Below, piece after piece: positions 25,760 to 36,100 of a stretch of DNA of 64,000 bases. Below the pieces are notes generated by a model. The model did not search any database, had not been told where the DNA came from, and saw only the letters and a list, made by a program, of their open reading frames with translations. Origin of the DNA: Hydrogenophaga sp. (lineage in GTDB: Bacteria > Pseudomonadota > Gammaproteobacteria > Burkholderiales > Burkholderiaceae_C); assembly GCA_018333605.1 (NCBI GenBank), contig JAGXSV010000051.1, positions 1 through 64,000 on the forward strand. Reading direction: 5' to 3'. Every line of letters starts with the position of its first letter. Positions within the stretch are counted from its first letter, which is position 1. The position numbers and the translations under genes were made by a program.

Positions 25760-26058
25760 GTCTGGTCACTCAGATCTATGAGTCGGCCGCGAACGCTGGG
25801 CTGCTGAAGGAGTGCCTTTGGTATCCGTCTAACGGTGCGCCATCGCAACGGCATCAGGTCGGCTTTGCCTCGCCGGATGAATCCCTCCTCGATGGTCTGA
25901 CTTTGAGCACCGATTACGAGATGACCTACCCGGTCACGGCATTCGGGGGTCTTGCAGTCCGCGAAGTTGTCGAAATCGGTGGCACTTCCTTCCAGGTGCG
26001 AGACATCCGTGCCGTGGGCGACGGCTCTGAGATCCGCGCCAAGCTCACCCGGCTGTAA
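25756..26058 (+). CDS. Head-tail joining protein (gpFII-like)
   Basis: The 100-aa protein has ANAGLLKECLWYPSNGAPSQ, a short loop and a C-terminal beta barrel segment (VVEIGGTSFQVRDIRAVGDG), the plan of lambda gpFII-type tail attachment proteins. It is coupled to the capsid gene by an ATGA overlap and occupies the matching map position. Confidence 0.7.
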   Translation: MSLVTQIYESAANAGLLKECLWYPSNGAPSQRHQVGFASPDESLLDGLTLSTDYEMTYPVTAFGGLAVREVVEIGGTSFQVRDIRAVGDGSEIRAKLTRL

Positions 26059-26062
26059 ACCC

Positions 26063-26509
26063 ATGGCAGATAACTCGATCCGCGAGCAGATTCTGCTGGC
26101 GGTGATGGCGGCTGTCCGTCCGGCAGTCGAAGGTCTCGGGGCCACTTTGCACCGGTCGCCCACGGTGGCCATCAGCCGCGATCTTTGTCCGGCGCTGGCG
26201 GTGTTTCCCGAGTCGGAGTCCATCACCGAGCGCGCCAACGACCGCGTCACACGCGAACTGACCATCCGCGTCGTCGCGCTGGCACGGTCAGCGCCACCTG
26301 CGTCCCCCGAAACCGAGGCCGACCGTCTGCTCACCGCTGTCCACACCGCCTTGTTCGGGGACGGCACGTTCGGTGGGTCGGCGCTGGGCATCCGTGAGCA
26401 AGAGAGCGAATGGGAGGTCGAGGACGCCGACGCGGTGGCCGTGGCCCTCCCGGCGCGTTACCGCATCACGTACCGGACGCTGGCCAATGACCTTTCAACC
26501 CTTGGATGA
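26063..26509 (+). CDS. Minor tail/terminator protein (gpU-like)
   Basis: The 148-aa protein begins with a helix (REQILLAVMAAVRPAVEGLG) and continues with strands (RELTIRVVALARS, ALPARYRITYRTL), as in tail completion proteins of the gpU/gpZ class. It sits between head-tail joining and tail-tube genes, where the tail terminator is expected. The exact family is not certain. Confidence 0.65.
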   Translation: MADNSIREQILLAVMAAVRPAVEGLGATLHRSPTVAISRDLCPALAVFPESESITERANDRVTRELTIRVVALARSAPPASPETEADRLLTAVHTALFGDGTFGGSALGIREQESEWEVEDADAVAVALPARYRITYRTLANDLSTLG

Positions 26510-26709
26510 CCCCTATGACCCAGCTTGTTTTGACACGCCCGCACACCCACGCGGGCAAGACCTATGGCGTCGGTGACCGGATCGAGAGCGACGCCACCTC
26601 AGCCGACTGGCTGATCGCGCAAGGCATCGCCACTCCGGAGCCGACCGCCCCAACTTCTGAACCCGTCCCCGAACCCAAACCCCTACAACGCAAGGAACCC
26701 AAGCAATGA
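26506..26709 (+). CDS. DUF7210-like small tail-region protein
   Basis: This 67-aa product has a compact N-terminal beta part (TRPHTHAGKTYGVGDRIESD, then ADWLIAQGIA) and a Pro/Glu/Lys-rich tail. Such small proteins commonly lie just before tail tube genes. Overlaps of 4 bp on both sides support real translation. Confidence 0.65.
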   Translation: MTPMTQLVLTRPHTHAGKTYGVGDRIESDATSADWLIAQGIATPEPTAPTSEPVPEPKPLQRKEPKQ

Positions 26710-27458
26710 GCACCTATGCCAGTTTTCAAGGCCGCGTCTTTCTCGGCAAGCGCGACATCGACGGCCTTCCCATCGAAGTGCGCTCGCCCGGCAACGTCGC
26801 AGAGCTGAAGCTCTCCCTCAAGACCGACGTCCTGGAGCATTACGAGAGCCAGACCGGCCAGCGCTCGCTGGATCACCGGATGGTCAAGCAGAAGTCCGCC
26901 ACCGTGAACCTCACCATCGAGGAATTCACCAAGGAGAATCTCGCGCTGGCCCTGTACGGCAACCACGTCGTCGGCACGCCGGGCACGGTCACCGCCGAGC
27001 CAGTGGGCGGTGCCACGCCGATTGCGGGCGACCGCTACTTCCTTGCCCACCCGAAGGTATCGTCCTTGGTCGTGACGGATTCGGCTGGCACGCCCGCGAC
27101 CCTGGCCTTGGGCACGAACTACACGGCTGATCCCGACTTCGGTGCCCTCCAGTTTCTGGATACCACCGGCTTCACTGCGCCGTTCAAGGCCAGTTACGCC
27201 TACGGTGTGGCCACCGAGATCGGCATCTTCACGCAGGCGCTGCCGGAACGCTTCCTGCGGCTCGAAGGCATCAACACGGCCCAGGGCAATGCCAAGGTGC
27301 TGGTCGAGCTCTACCGCGTGGCATTCGATCCGCTGAAGGAAATCTCTTTCATCTCGGACGAGTACAACAAGTTCGAGCTGGAAGGCTCGTTGCTGGCCGA
27401 CACCACCAAGCCATTCGACGCGGTGTTGGGCCAGTTCGGCCGCATCGTGCAACTGTGA
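26706..27458 (+). CDS. Major tail tube protein
   Basis: The 250-aa protein starts MSTYASFQGRVFLGKRDIDG and is beta-rich throughout; ATVNLTIEEFTKENLALALYG and the end DEYNKFELEGSLLADTT are typical of siphovirus tail tube proteins of the DUF2460/gpV class. It polymerises around the tape measure. Its position before the tail chaperones supports the call. Confidence 0.8.
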   Translation: MSTYASFQGRVFLGKRDIDGLPIEVRSPGNVAELKLSLKTDVLEHYESQTGQRSLDHRMVKQKSATVNLTIEEFTKENLALALYGNHVVGTPGTVTAEPVGGATPIAGDRYFLAHPKVSSLVVTDSAGTPATLALGTNYTADPDFGALQFLDTTGFTAPFKASYAYGVATEIGIFTQALPERFLRLEGINTAQGNAKVLVELYRVAFDPLKEISFISDEYNKFELEGSLLADTTKPFDAVLGQFGRIVQL

Positions 27459-27871
27459 TGGATGCCGCCATGAGTGATCTGGACACCCTGATTCCGCAGG
27501 CGGTCGAACTGGTGATCGACGGTGAGCCGCTGGCCATCAAACCGCTGAAGGTCGGGCAGATGCCCGGTTTTCTGCGAGCGATCTCGCCGGTGATGCAGCA
27601 GCTCACTGCCTCCAACATCGACTGGCTGGCGTTGTTCGGCGAGCGCGGCGACGACCTGCTGTCGGCCATCGCCATTGCCGTCGGCAAGCCTCGGGCGTGG
27701 GTCGATGAGCTGGCTGCCGACGAGGCAATCCTGCTAGCGGCCAAGGTGATCGAGGTGAACGCTGATTTTTTTACCCGGACGGTGATCCCGAAGCTCGACG
27801 GGCTGTTCGGCCAAGTGAAGCTGCCGCCCATCGTGAAAGCGGCGGCTGGTTCGATGCCGTCCAGCACCTGA
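27455..27871 (+). CDS. Tail assembly chaperone, gpG-like
   Basis: The 138-aa protein (or 132 aa from ATG at 27473) is an alpha-helical chaperone with LDTLIPQAVELVIDGEPLAI and helices up to VIEVNADFF. It lies exactly between tail tube and tape measure genes, the place of gpG. A T7 run at 27766 offers a -1 slip that would give a longer gpGT-type product. The ribosome site is weak, but overlap with the tube gene allows coupling. Confidence 0.8.
   Translation: MMDAAMSDLDTLIPQAVELVIDGEPLAIKPLKVGQMPGFLRAISPVMQQLTASNIDWLALFGERGDDLLSAIAIAVGKPRAWVDELAADEAILLAAKVIEVNADFFTRTVIPKLDGLFGQVKLPPIVKAAAGSMPSST
27766..27772 (+). other. Slippery site T TTT TTT for programmed -1 frameshift
   Basis: Zero-frame codons read GAT TTT TTT ACC, so the seven T residues form an ideal X XXY YYZ heptamer. 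The -1 frame opens exactly here (a TGA lies at 27763-27765) and runs to 28071. A small hairpin (CCCG...CGGG, 27787-27802) follows. GTGAAAGC at 27833 is a weaker alternative site. Confidence 0.6.
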
Positions 27872-28071
27872 TCGAGCGCGGGCACCGCTTGCCCGACATC
27901 CTCGACTACACGTTGGCGCAGGTGCGCGGTTTCGTCGCAGCGACGGCGCGCACCGATGCGGCCCGCGATGCACGGCTGCTGTCCGTGATTGCCATCGGCA
28001 CGCGCAGCGATGCCCGCCAGCTCGACCAAACCCTCGACCGACTTACTGACAAGGCCACCGACCGTGCCTGA
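27766..28071 (+). CDS. T-part of the tail assembly chaperone (gpGT extension by frameshift)
   Basis: In the -1 frame this segment encodes GGWFDAVQHLIERGHRLPDI, LDYTLAQVRGFVAATARTDA and further helices, typical of the second chaperone part that binds the tape measure. It has no good start codon or ribosome site of its own (only TTG at 27889), so expression by frameshift from the upstream gene is the best explanation. Its stop overlaps the next ATG. Confidence 0.7.
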   Translation, partial: FFYPDGDPEARRAVRPSEAAAHRESGGWFDAVQHLIERGHRLPDILDYTLAQVRGFVAATARTDAARDARLLSVIAIGTRSDARQLDQTLDRLTDKATDRA

Positions 28072-28721
28072 TGACCATGCGCATTTCCGTCCAGATCGAT
28101 AGCGCCGCAGCCCAGGCGCAATTGCGCCGCTGGGGCGGCGAATTCCGCGACAAGGTCAAGAAGGCGGTGTCGCGGGCGATTGCCAGCGAGGCGGTCGAAC
28201 TCAAGCAGGACGTGCGCAGCCACGTCGCCAGCCAGATGGCCGTGGTCAAGAAGTCCTTCCTCAAGGGCTTCAGCGCCAAGGTGCTGGACAAAGACCCGAA
28301 CCGACTGCCCGCGCTGTACGTGGGTTCGCGCATTCCGTGGTCGGGGATGCACGAGACCGGCGGCCAGATTGCCGGGCGGATGCTGATTCCACTGAACGGT
28401 CGGGTGGGCCGCAAGCGCTTCAAGGCGCAGGTGGCCGAGCTGATGCGCGGCGGCAATGCCTATTTCATCAAGAACGCGAAGGGAAACATCGTCCTGATGG
28501 CCGAAAACATCAAAGAGCACGACCGGCCACTGGCGGGCTTCAAGCGCCGCTACCGCAAGGCAGAAGGCATAAAGCGCCTCAAGCGCGGCGCGGACATCCC
28601 GATTGCCGTCCTGGTGCCCAAGGTCGTACTCAAGAAGCGCCTCGATGTCGAGCGGCTGGTCGCGGGTCGCATCCCGCGTCTGGCGGCGGCCGTCGAGAAA
28701 CAGATCAGCACGGTGGATTGA
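28071..28721 (+). CDS. DUF6441 family tail protein
   Basis: The 216-aa basic protein begins with helices (AQAQLRRWGGEFRDKVKKAV) and contains PWSGMHETGGQIAGRMLIPL, a pattern of HK97 gp10/DUF6441-like tail completion proteins. It lies between chaperone and tape measure genes. ATG at 28071 overlaps the chaperone stop. Confidence 0.7.
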   Translation: MTMRISVQIDSAAAQAQLRRWGGEFRDKVKKAVSRAIASEAVELKQDVRSHVASQMAVVKKSFLKGFSAKVLDKDPNRLPALYVGSRIPWSGMHETGGQIAGRMLIPLNGRVGRKRFKAQVAELMRGGNAYFIKNAKGNIVLMAENIKEHDRPLAGFKRRYRKAEGIKRLKRGADIPIAVLVPKVVLKKRLDVERLVAGRIPRLAAAVEKQISTVD

Positions 28722-28724
28722 TTC

Positions 28725-31700
28725 ATGGCCAAGCGAATTTCCATCCTCGTCGCGCTCGAAGGGGCCGACGAGGGGCTCAAACGCGCCATCACGTCCGCTG
28801 AGCGCAGTCTCGGTGAGCTGTCGACCACCGCCAAGACCGCCGGGGCGAAAGCTGCAGCCGGAATGGCTGAGGTCAAGGCCGGGATGTCGGCCTTCGGCGA
28901 TCAAGTGGCGACGGCCAAGACGCAGTTGCTGGCCTTCCTGTCGATCAACTGGGCCGCTGGCAAGGTGCAAGAGATCGTCCAGATCGCCGACGCATGGAAC
29001 ATGATGTCGGCACGCCTCAAGCTGGCGACGGCTGGCCAGCGTGAGTTCACCACCGCGCAAGCGGCCCTTTTCGACATCGCCCAGCGCATCGGCGTGCCGA
29101 TTCAGGAAACGGCCACCCTGTACGGCAAGCTCCAGCAGGCCGTGCGGATGCTGGGTGGCGAGCAGAAGGACGCACTCACGATCACCGAGAGCATCTCGCA
29201 GGCACTGCGCCTGTCGGGCGCATCGGCTACCGAAGCGCAGTCCTCTCTGCTGCAATTCGGGCAGGCGCTGGCGTCTGGTGTGCTGCGAGGCGAGGAATTC
29301 AACTCCGTCGTCGAAAACAGCCCCCGTCTGGCGCAGGCCCTGGCCGATGGCCTGAATGTGCCCATCGGGCGACTGCGCAAGCTGGCCGAAGAAGGCCGCC
29401 TGACTGCTGATGTGGTCGTCAACGCGCTGATGAGCCAGAAGGACAAGCTGGCCAGCGAGTACGCCCAACTGCCGCAGACCGTGAGCCAGGCCTTCGAGCG
29501 CCTGCGCAATGCCTTCGGGCAGTGGATCAACCGGGTCGATGAATCGACGGGTTTGACCAAGAAGCTGGCCGAGGCTCTGACCATTCTCGCCAACAACCTC
29601 GACACGGTCATGCAGTGGTTGAAGCGCATCGCCGAAGTCGGTCTGGCGGTGCTGATCTACCGCCTGATCCCGGCGCTCATCACCGCGTGGCAGACCGCCG
29701 GTGCGGCGGCCGTCACGGCCGCCAGTGCCACTGCGGCGGCGTGGACGACGGCCAACCTGTCGGTGTCGGCCGCCGTGGCCAGCGTCGGCTTGCTCAAGAC
29801 GGCATTCGCTGTGCTGGGTGCCTTCCTGGTCGGCTGGGAGATCGGCACGTGGCTGTCGGAGAAGTTCGAGATCGTTCGCAAGGCGGGCATCTTCATGGTC
29901 GAGATGCTGGTCAAGGCGGTCGAGCAGTTGCGCTACCGCTGGGAGGCATTCGCCGCCATCTTCACCTCGGACACGATTGCCGAGGCGACCAAGCGCCACG
30001 AGGCCCGTCTCGCGGAGATGAACCAGATCTTCGCGCAGATGTACGCCGACGCGACCAAGGGGGCGGATGCTGCCAAGGGCGCGATGAATACCGCCGCGAC
30101 GGCTGCGGAGGAAATCGCCAAGCGGCTCGAAGCCGTGCGTCAGGGCACGCAGGAGGCAGTCGGGCGCGGTATCGAGGCTGTCCACAGCGCCCTGGAGAAG
30201 CTGAAATCCCGCCTCGGTGAGGTTGAGCAGGCCGTCGGCAAGGCCAATCAGACAGTCAACGACGCCACCGCCAAAATGGCCGAGGCCTATAAGGGCCTGA
30301 CGTCCATCGTTGAGGCCAACCTGCTGCGCCAGATCGAAGCGGTCAAGGCGCGCTATCAGCAGGAACAGTCGGCGCTGGAGACATCCAAGCAGTCCGAAGC
30401 GGCGCTGATCACCAAGTCGACACAGTTGCTGACGGAAGCCCTCACGCAGCAGACCACGTTGCGGCGGCAGTCCACGACAGACACGCTGAAGCTCATTGAC
30501 GATGAGTCCAAGGCGCGGATCGAGTCGGCCCGCCGCCAGGGTCAGACGGAAGAAGAGCGCCGCGCCAACGTCCAGCGGGTCGAAAACGACATCCTGGCCA
30601 CCAAGCGCCAGACGATGACGCAGGCGCTGGCCGAGTACCGGCAGCACATCGATGCGCTCAACGCAGAGGCCAACCGGCATCTGACTGAGATCAAGCGCAT
30701 CGAGGAGGAGAAGCGCCAGCTCTCGATGACGACCGAGGAACGTGTCCGCGACATCCGTCGGCAGGGCATGACCGATTTCGAGGCGACGGAAGATCGCAAG
30801 CGCCAGATCGCCGAGTACCAGGGGAAGGCACGTGAGGCGCTGGCCAACGGCGAGTTCGAGCAGGCTCGGCAACTCGCCCAGAAGGCGATGGACTTGGCCG
30901 CACAGGTGGCCAGCTCGCAAACCAGTGAAGCCAAGCGCGGCGAAGATGCCCGCAAGCAGTCCGAACAGGCGGTTTCGCAGGTCACCCAGCTCGAATCGCA
31001 GTCACGCGATGCCTATCGCAAGCAGGAATACGCGCAAGCCGAAGCCCTGATGCGCCAAGCAGACGCGTTGCGCGCCGAACTGGCCCAGAAGACCAAGGAT
31101 GCGGACACCCAGATTGCGCAAGGCAAGGATGGTGTCAATCAGGCCATCCAGCGCATCCGCGAGTCAGAGGAAATCCTCAACAAGACCCTGGATGCCGAAG
31201 CCAAGGCGCACCAGACGGCCGCACAGTCAGCATTGACAGCGCGCGACCAAATCCAGCAGACCCTCACGCAGACCGAAAACCAGATCGACCAGATCACGGC
31301 CAAGTTGAAAGACGGTCTGAAGGTCACGCTGGACGCCGATACGACCCGCTTCGACAAAGCCATCGCCGATCTGGACAAGGCCCTGGCAGAAAAAGAGTAC
31401 CTGCTCAAAATTCAGGCCGACTTGCAGGAGGCCGAGAAAAAGCTGCAGCAGTACGAGCAACTGCTGAAAGAGGGCAAGACACTCCCGGTCGATGCCGACG
31501 TGTCCAAGGCCAAGGAGGCGCTGGACAAGCTCAAGACCTACGCCGACCAGAACTCGCAATTCGAACTGAAGGTGGCGACCGAGAAGGCGCAGGCCGCGAT
31601 CACCAACGTCGAAGGAATGATCAAGGCGCTGGACCGCATCCAGACCGAGTCCCGCCATCAGGTCAGTACCAATGCCGACGCAGCCCGCTCGGAGATCATG

Positions 31701-32768
31701 AGCCTGAACGGTGCCAACACCTCGAGCACCCACACGATCTACGTGCGCAAGGTGGAAGCAAATGCCACTGGCGGTTTGGTGGGCGGTGGCGTGCGCCGCT
31801 TCGCTGATGGCGGCTCTGTTGCACCGGCCTTTCCTCGAATGAGCGGCGGCTCGGTTCCCGGCTCAGGCCACCACGACACCGTGCCGCGAACCTTGGAGGC
31901 CGGTGCCTTCGTGATTCGCAAGGCTGCTGTGCAGAAGTATGGCGGCGGGGCGCTCTCGCGTCTGGCCAATGGCGTGGCACGGTTTGCCACTGGCGGCGCG
32001 GTGATGCTGGGTGGCGGCAAGCGCCCATCCGGCAACGATGCTGACGGCACGCCCAGCACACCAAAGAAGAACCGGGAGGCAGTCGAGGCGATGAAGATGA
32101 TCGACCTCGGCCTGCAGGGGATGAACGAGTACACCAATTGGCTCCAGTGGAACTACGGTGCCTCGGTCAGTCTGGATATGCGCAGCAAGACGATGGATAG
32201 CTACGGCAAGCAGGCCCAGCAGGATCGGCGCGCGCTGGAAGACTTCATCAGTCGTAAGACGCTCACCGGCAACGAGCGCCAGAACCTGGAGCGCATCAAG
32301 CAGACGTGGCGGCAGGCGATGGCCCAACCGCTGCTCTGGGGCAAAGACCTGGAGCGTGAGCTGATCGACTATATGGAGCAGAACCAGGGCGAGTTCTACC
32401 GACGCGGCGGGATGGCCAAGTCCGACACCGTCCCGGCGATGCTCACGCCGGGTGAGTTTGTCGTGAACAAGGATGCCGTGTCCCGCTACGGGGCTGGCTT
32501 CTTCGAAGCAATCAACAACCTGACTGCCCCGGCGCAAGCCCTGGCCGGGCGTGCGCTTGCGGGCGTTCAGGGCTTTGCCACGGGCGGGCTGGTGCAACCC
32601 AGCGGGTCGCGGCTGGCCCGTCCAGTGTTGGCCACCGATGCCGGGCCCAGCCGCACGGTACGCGTGGAACTGTCCTCGGGACAGCAGAAGGTCAACGCCA
32701 CCGTCGACGCACGAGACGAGTCTCGTCTGCTGCAACTGCTGGACGCTGCTCGCGCCCGCACTGCCTGA
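28725..32768 (+). CDS. Tail tape measure protein
   Basis: At 1347 aa this is the longest phage gene. The N-terminal third holds the TMP domain (ATLYGKLQQAVRMLGGEQKD, GEEFNSVVENSPRLAQALAD). Hydrophobic segments lie around residues 300-385, and a very long Gln/Ala/Lys-rich coiled coil runs to about 1000. The C-terminus has Gly-rich repeats (FADGGSVAPAFPRMSGGSVP, SDTVPAMLTPGEFVVNKDAV) as in other tape measures. Taking about 1.5 angstrom per residue it would give a tail near 200 nm. Confidence 0.92.
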   Translation: MAKRISILVALEGADEGLKRAITSAERSLGELSTTAKTAGAKAAAGMAEVKAGMSAFGDQVATAKTQLLAFLSINWAAGKVQEIVQIADAWNMMSARLKLATAGQREFTTAQAALFDIAQRIGVPIQETATLYGKLQQAVRMLGGEQKDALTITESISQALRLSGASATEAQSSLLQFGQALASGVLRGEEFNSVVENSPRLAQALADGLNVPIGRLRKLAEEGRLTADVVVNALMSQKDKLASEYAQLPQTVSQAFERLRNAFGQWINRVDESTGLTKKLAEALTILANNLDTVMQWLKRIAEVGLAVLIYRLIPALITAWQTAGAAAVTAASATAAAWTTANLSVSAAVASVGLLKTAFAVLGAFLVGWEIGTWLSEKFEIVRKAGIFMVEMLVKAVEQLRYRWEAFAAIFTSDTIAEATKRHEARLAEMNQIFAQMYADATKGADAAKGAMNTAATAAEEIAKRLEAVRQGTQEAVGRGIEAVHSALEKLKSRLGEVEQAVGKANQTVNDATAKMAEAYKGLTSIVEANLLRQIEAVKARYQQEQSALETSKQSEAALITKSTQLLTEALTQQTTLRRQSTTDTLKLIDDESKARIESARRQGQTEEERRANVQRVENDILATKRQTMTQALAEYRQHIDALNAEANRHLTEIKRIEEEKRQLSMTTEERVRDIRRQGMTDFEATEDRKRQIAEYQGKAREALANGEFEQARQLAQKAMDLAAQVASSQTSEAKRGEDARKQSEQAVSQVTQLESQSRDAYRKQEYAQAEALMRQADALRAELAQKTKDADTQIAQGKDGVNQAIQRIRESEEILNKTLDAEAKAHQTAAQSALTARDQIQQTLTQTENQIDQITAKLKDGLKVTLDADTTRFDKAIADLDKALAEKEYLLKIQADLQEAEKKLQQYEQLLKEGKTLPVDADVSKAKEALDKLKTYADQNSQFELKVATEKAQAAITNVEGMIKALDRIQTESRHQVSTNADAARSEIMSLNGANTSSTHTIYVRKVEANATGGLVGGGVRRFADGGSVAPAFPRMSGGSVPGSGHHDTVPRTLEAGAFVIRKAAVQKYGGGALSRLANGVARFATGGAVMLGGGKRPSGNDADGTPSTPKKNREAVEAMKMIDLGLQGMNEYTNWLQWNYGASVSLDMRSKTMDSYGKQAQQDRRALEDFISRKTLTGNERQNLERIKQTWRQAMAQPLLWGKDLERELIDYMEQNQGEFYRRGGMAKSDTVPAMLTPGEFVVNKDAVSRYGAGFFEAINNLTAPAQALAGRALAGVQGFATGGLVQPSGSRLARPVLATDAGPSRTVRVELSSGQQKVNATVDARDESRLLQLLDAARARTA

Positions 32769-32778
32769 AGGTTTCCCG

Positions 32779-33186
32779 ATGCAACTGACGAACCTCGAAA
32801 CCGGGGTGGCTTTGCCATTGCCCGATGACTTGCTGTGGAGCGACGAGCACGCGTGGTCGCCAGCTGTGGCGACCACGTCTTACCTCATCACCGGAGCCTT
32901 GCTGATCCAGTCTGCCACCCGGCAAGCCGGTCGCCCCATCACGCTGGTGGGCGCACCCGACATGGCTTGGGTCACGCGGGCCACGGTCGAGCAACTACGG
33001 GCCTGGGCCGCGCTTCCAGTCGGCAGTGCTACCGGCCGATTCGGCTTGAACTTCGCCGATGGCCGCTCGTTCACCGTGGCATTCCGCCACGCAGAAACGG
33101 CCATCGAAGCTGAGCCCGTGCTGGGCATCCCGGCCCGTGCCGCTACCGACTTCTATCGCCTGACCCTTCGATTCCTGGAGATTTGA
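32779..33186 (+). CDS. Minor tail protein, 135 aa
   Basis: The product reads MQLTNLETGVALPLPDDLLW at its start and is beta-rich, ending FYRLTLRFLEI. It is placed right after the tape measure, where lambda has gpM, but no sequence family is recognised. GAAGG lies before ATG at 32779. Confidence 0.65.
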   Translation: MQLTNLETGVALPLPDDLLWSDEHAWSPAVATTSYLITGALLIQSATRQAGRPITLVGAPDMAWVTRATVEQLRAWAALPVGSATGRFGLNFADGRSFTVAFRHAETAIEAEPVLGIPARAATDFYRLTLRFLEI

Positions 33187-33187
33187 A

Positions 33188-36100
33188 ATGCCGATCCAAT
33201 CCGGCGACGTGAAACTGCTGAAGTCCGCCGTGATGGCGGATGTGCCCGAGGGCGGTGGCGCGCCCACGGGCAACACCATTGCCGATGGCGTCTCGAACGC
33301 CATCTTTCCTGACATCTCCGAGCTGGATCGCGCCGGTGGCCGGGTCAACCTGCGCAAGTCCTTCGTGTCAGTGCAGACCGACGACACCGACACCTACTTC
33401 GGTGCCAACGTGATCGTGGCCGAGCCGCCGCAGGATGCGCGCGTCAGCGTCACGCTGTTCAGCACCGAGAAGACATTCGACACGCGCGAGCAGGCCCAAG
33501 TCCGTATCGAGGCCTACCTCAACAAGGGCCCGGAGTGGGCTGGCTACCTGTTCGAGAACCACATCGCGGGCCAGCGCGTTATTCAGCTTTTCCAGCGCAC
33601 CACCGACACCGTTCCCAATGTCGGCCAGACCTTGGTCTTGATCGAGAACGAGGGCCTGGGCACCCAGAAGGAGCAGTACATCCGGGCCACCTCGGTGTCC
33701 GTCGTCGAGCGCACGTTCACCTACGACGGCGACAAAGACTACAAGGCCAGCATCGTCACGGTCGACATCAGCGACGCCCTGCGCTACGACTTCACCGGCT
33801 CGCCCGCAAGTCGCACGTTCACTCGTGCCGCGAACAGCACCAAGACGCGCGACACGGTCGTGGCGGACGCCGGAACCTATGTCGGGGTGGTACCGCTGAC
33901 GCAGGCCGCCGCCGTCGGCGATTTCACGATCAAGGGCGCCTCGATCTACACGCAGTTGGTGCCGAGCGCGCAGACCGAGACGCCCATTTCCTTCGTTCCT
34001 CCCTACGCGGCCGCAGGACTGCCGGTGCCGGGGGCCGTCGCGGTGAGCTACACGGCCAGCCACGCCTGGACGACCAGCATCAAATTCAACCTGCCGGGTG
34101 GTTGCTTGCCGGGGTCACTGACCATCGCCACCGACGGCATCACGATCTTTGACGACGCAGGCCTGCTCAAGACCGCCAGCGGGACGGTCGGAACCATCGA
34201 CTACGCCAACGGCATCTTGACCCTGAACTCGGGGACGATGTCGAACGCGAAGGCCATCACCTACACGCCCGCCGCGCAGATTCTGCGTGCTCCCCAAAGC
34301 TCGGAGATCCCGATCACGCCCGAGTCGCGCAGCCAGTCCTACGTGGGCACGGTCAACCCGGTGCCGCAGCCCGGCACGCTGTCGATCAGCTACATGGCCC
34401 AGGGCCGCTGGTACGTGTTGTCTGACAGTGGCAACGGTTCGCTCAAGGGCCTGGATGCCAGCTACGGCGCGGGCACCTTTAACAGGAATACCGGAGCCTT
34501 CGTGGTCACGCTGGGCGCATTGCCCGACGTGGGCAGTTCGCTCGTGCTGACCTGGAACGTGCCGACGCAGGAGACGCAGCAGCCGTCGACCACCCTCAAG
34601 GCGGCGCAGAGTCTTGCATTGAATCCGCCCGCAGGGACGGCGGTACAACCCGGCTCGCTCACGGTGTCCTGGGAGTATGGCGGCACCAAGACGGCAACGG
34701 CGGCCACCTCCGGCGTGCTGTCTGGTGCGGCCACCGGCAGTCTGAGCGTGGCGCAGAACCGCGTGGACTTCGCGCCCAATGTGCTGCCAGCGGTGGGCAC
34801 GCAACTCACCGTGAGTTACGTCGCGGGCCCGAAGCAGGAAGATTCGTTTGCGCATCCGTCCCGCAACGGATCGGGGCTGTTGCCGGTCACCGCGACCCTT
34901 GGGGCCATCGAGCCGGGTTCGCTCGAAGTCGAGTGGAACACTTTCACTGACGAGGCGGTTCTCGGCGCGTACACCTTCGCTCAATTGCAGGAAATGGGCA
35001 TCGCCGTGTCGATCTGGCGCGATCCCACACAGATCGCCCGAGATGACGGTGTTGGTGGCGTTGTGCTCAACGGAGCAGTCGTCGGCTCCGTGAACTACGC
35101 GACGGGTCAGGTGACCTTCAATCCGGATGTATCGATCCGCATTCCACGCCCGGTCTACACGGCTGTCGCCATCAATGGCACCGGTCGGTGGCGGTTGAAC
35201 TACGGTGGCATCGCCTACGTCGATGCGCCATCGCTGTACCCCAACGACGAGTCCGGCTACGTCAAGCTGCGCTACAACAGCGCGGGCTCGACCGGCAACC
35301 AGTCCGAGACCTTCCAGTTCCTCCCGGCCTTTAAGTTGGTGCCGGGTGTGAATGCCCAGGTGGTGACGGGCACGGTGCTTCTCTCCATCAGTGGGGCGCA
35401 GCCGTGGGGCGACAACGGCCAGGGCACGTTGCGCGAATTCACCACCAGCGGCTGGGTCACGCGCGGCACGATCAACTACCTGTCTGGGGACGTGGCGCTG
35501 ACGTCCTGGACGGCAGGAACGAACAACGCCATCACGCGAGCCAGTTGCGTGACCACTGTCGGCGAGAACATTTCCAGCGAGTTCGTATTCCGCACCGGCG
35601 CGGCCCCGCTGCGCCCGGGCTCGCTGTCGATCCAGTACGCCCGTGCGGTCGGCGGCACGCAAAGCGTGACGGCCGGAATCGACGGCAAGATCGATGCGAC
35701 CGGCGTTAGCGGCAGTGTCGACTACGAAACCGGGCTGGTACGGGTTCGCTTCGGCACGATGGTCACTGCGGCCGGGAACGAGAGCCAACCTTGGTACGCC
35801 GCCGACCGGGTGGGCACGGACGGCAAGATCTTCCGGCCTGAGCCGGTGGCTGCCTCCAGCGTGCGCTACAGCGCGGTGGCCTACAGCTACCTGCCGCTGG
35901 ATGCTGATCTGCTTGGCATCGACCCGGTGCGCCTGCCCAGCGATGGGCGCGTGCCGATCTTCCGTCCTGGTGGCTTCGCCGTGGTGGGCCACACCGGCAA
36001 GATCACCACCTCGGTCAGCAACGGCCAGACCATCAACTGCGCACGGGTGCGCCTGTCGCGTGTACGCGTCGTTGGCCACGACGGGGCGGTGATCAACACC

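Noticed and set aside
27906-30920. Long minus-strand open frame (1004 codons) opposite the tape measure gene
   Set aside because: It is a shadow created by GC-rich codon bias; the plus strand has a clear tape measure protein with domains and ribosome site.
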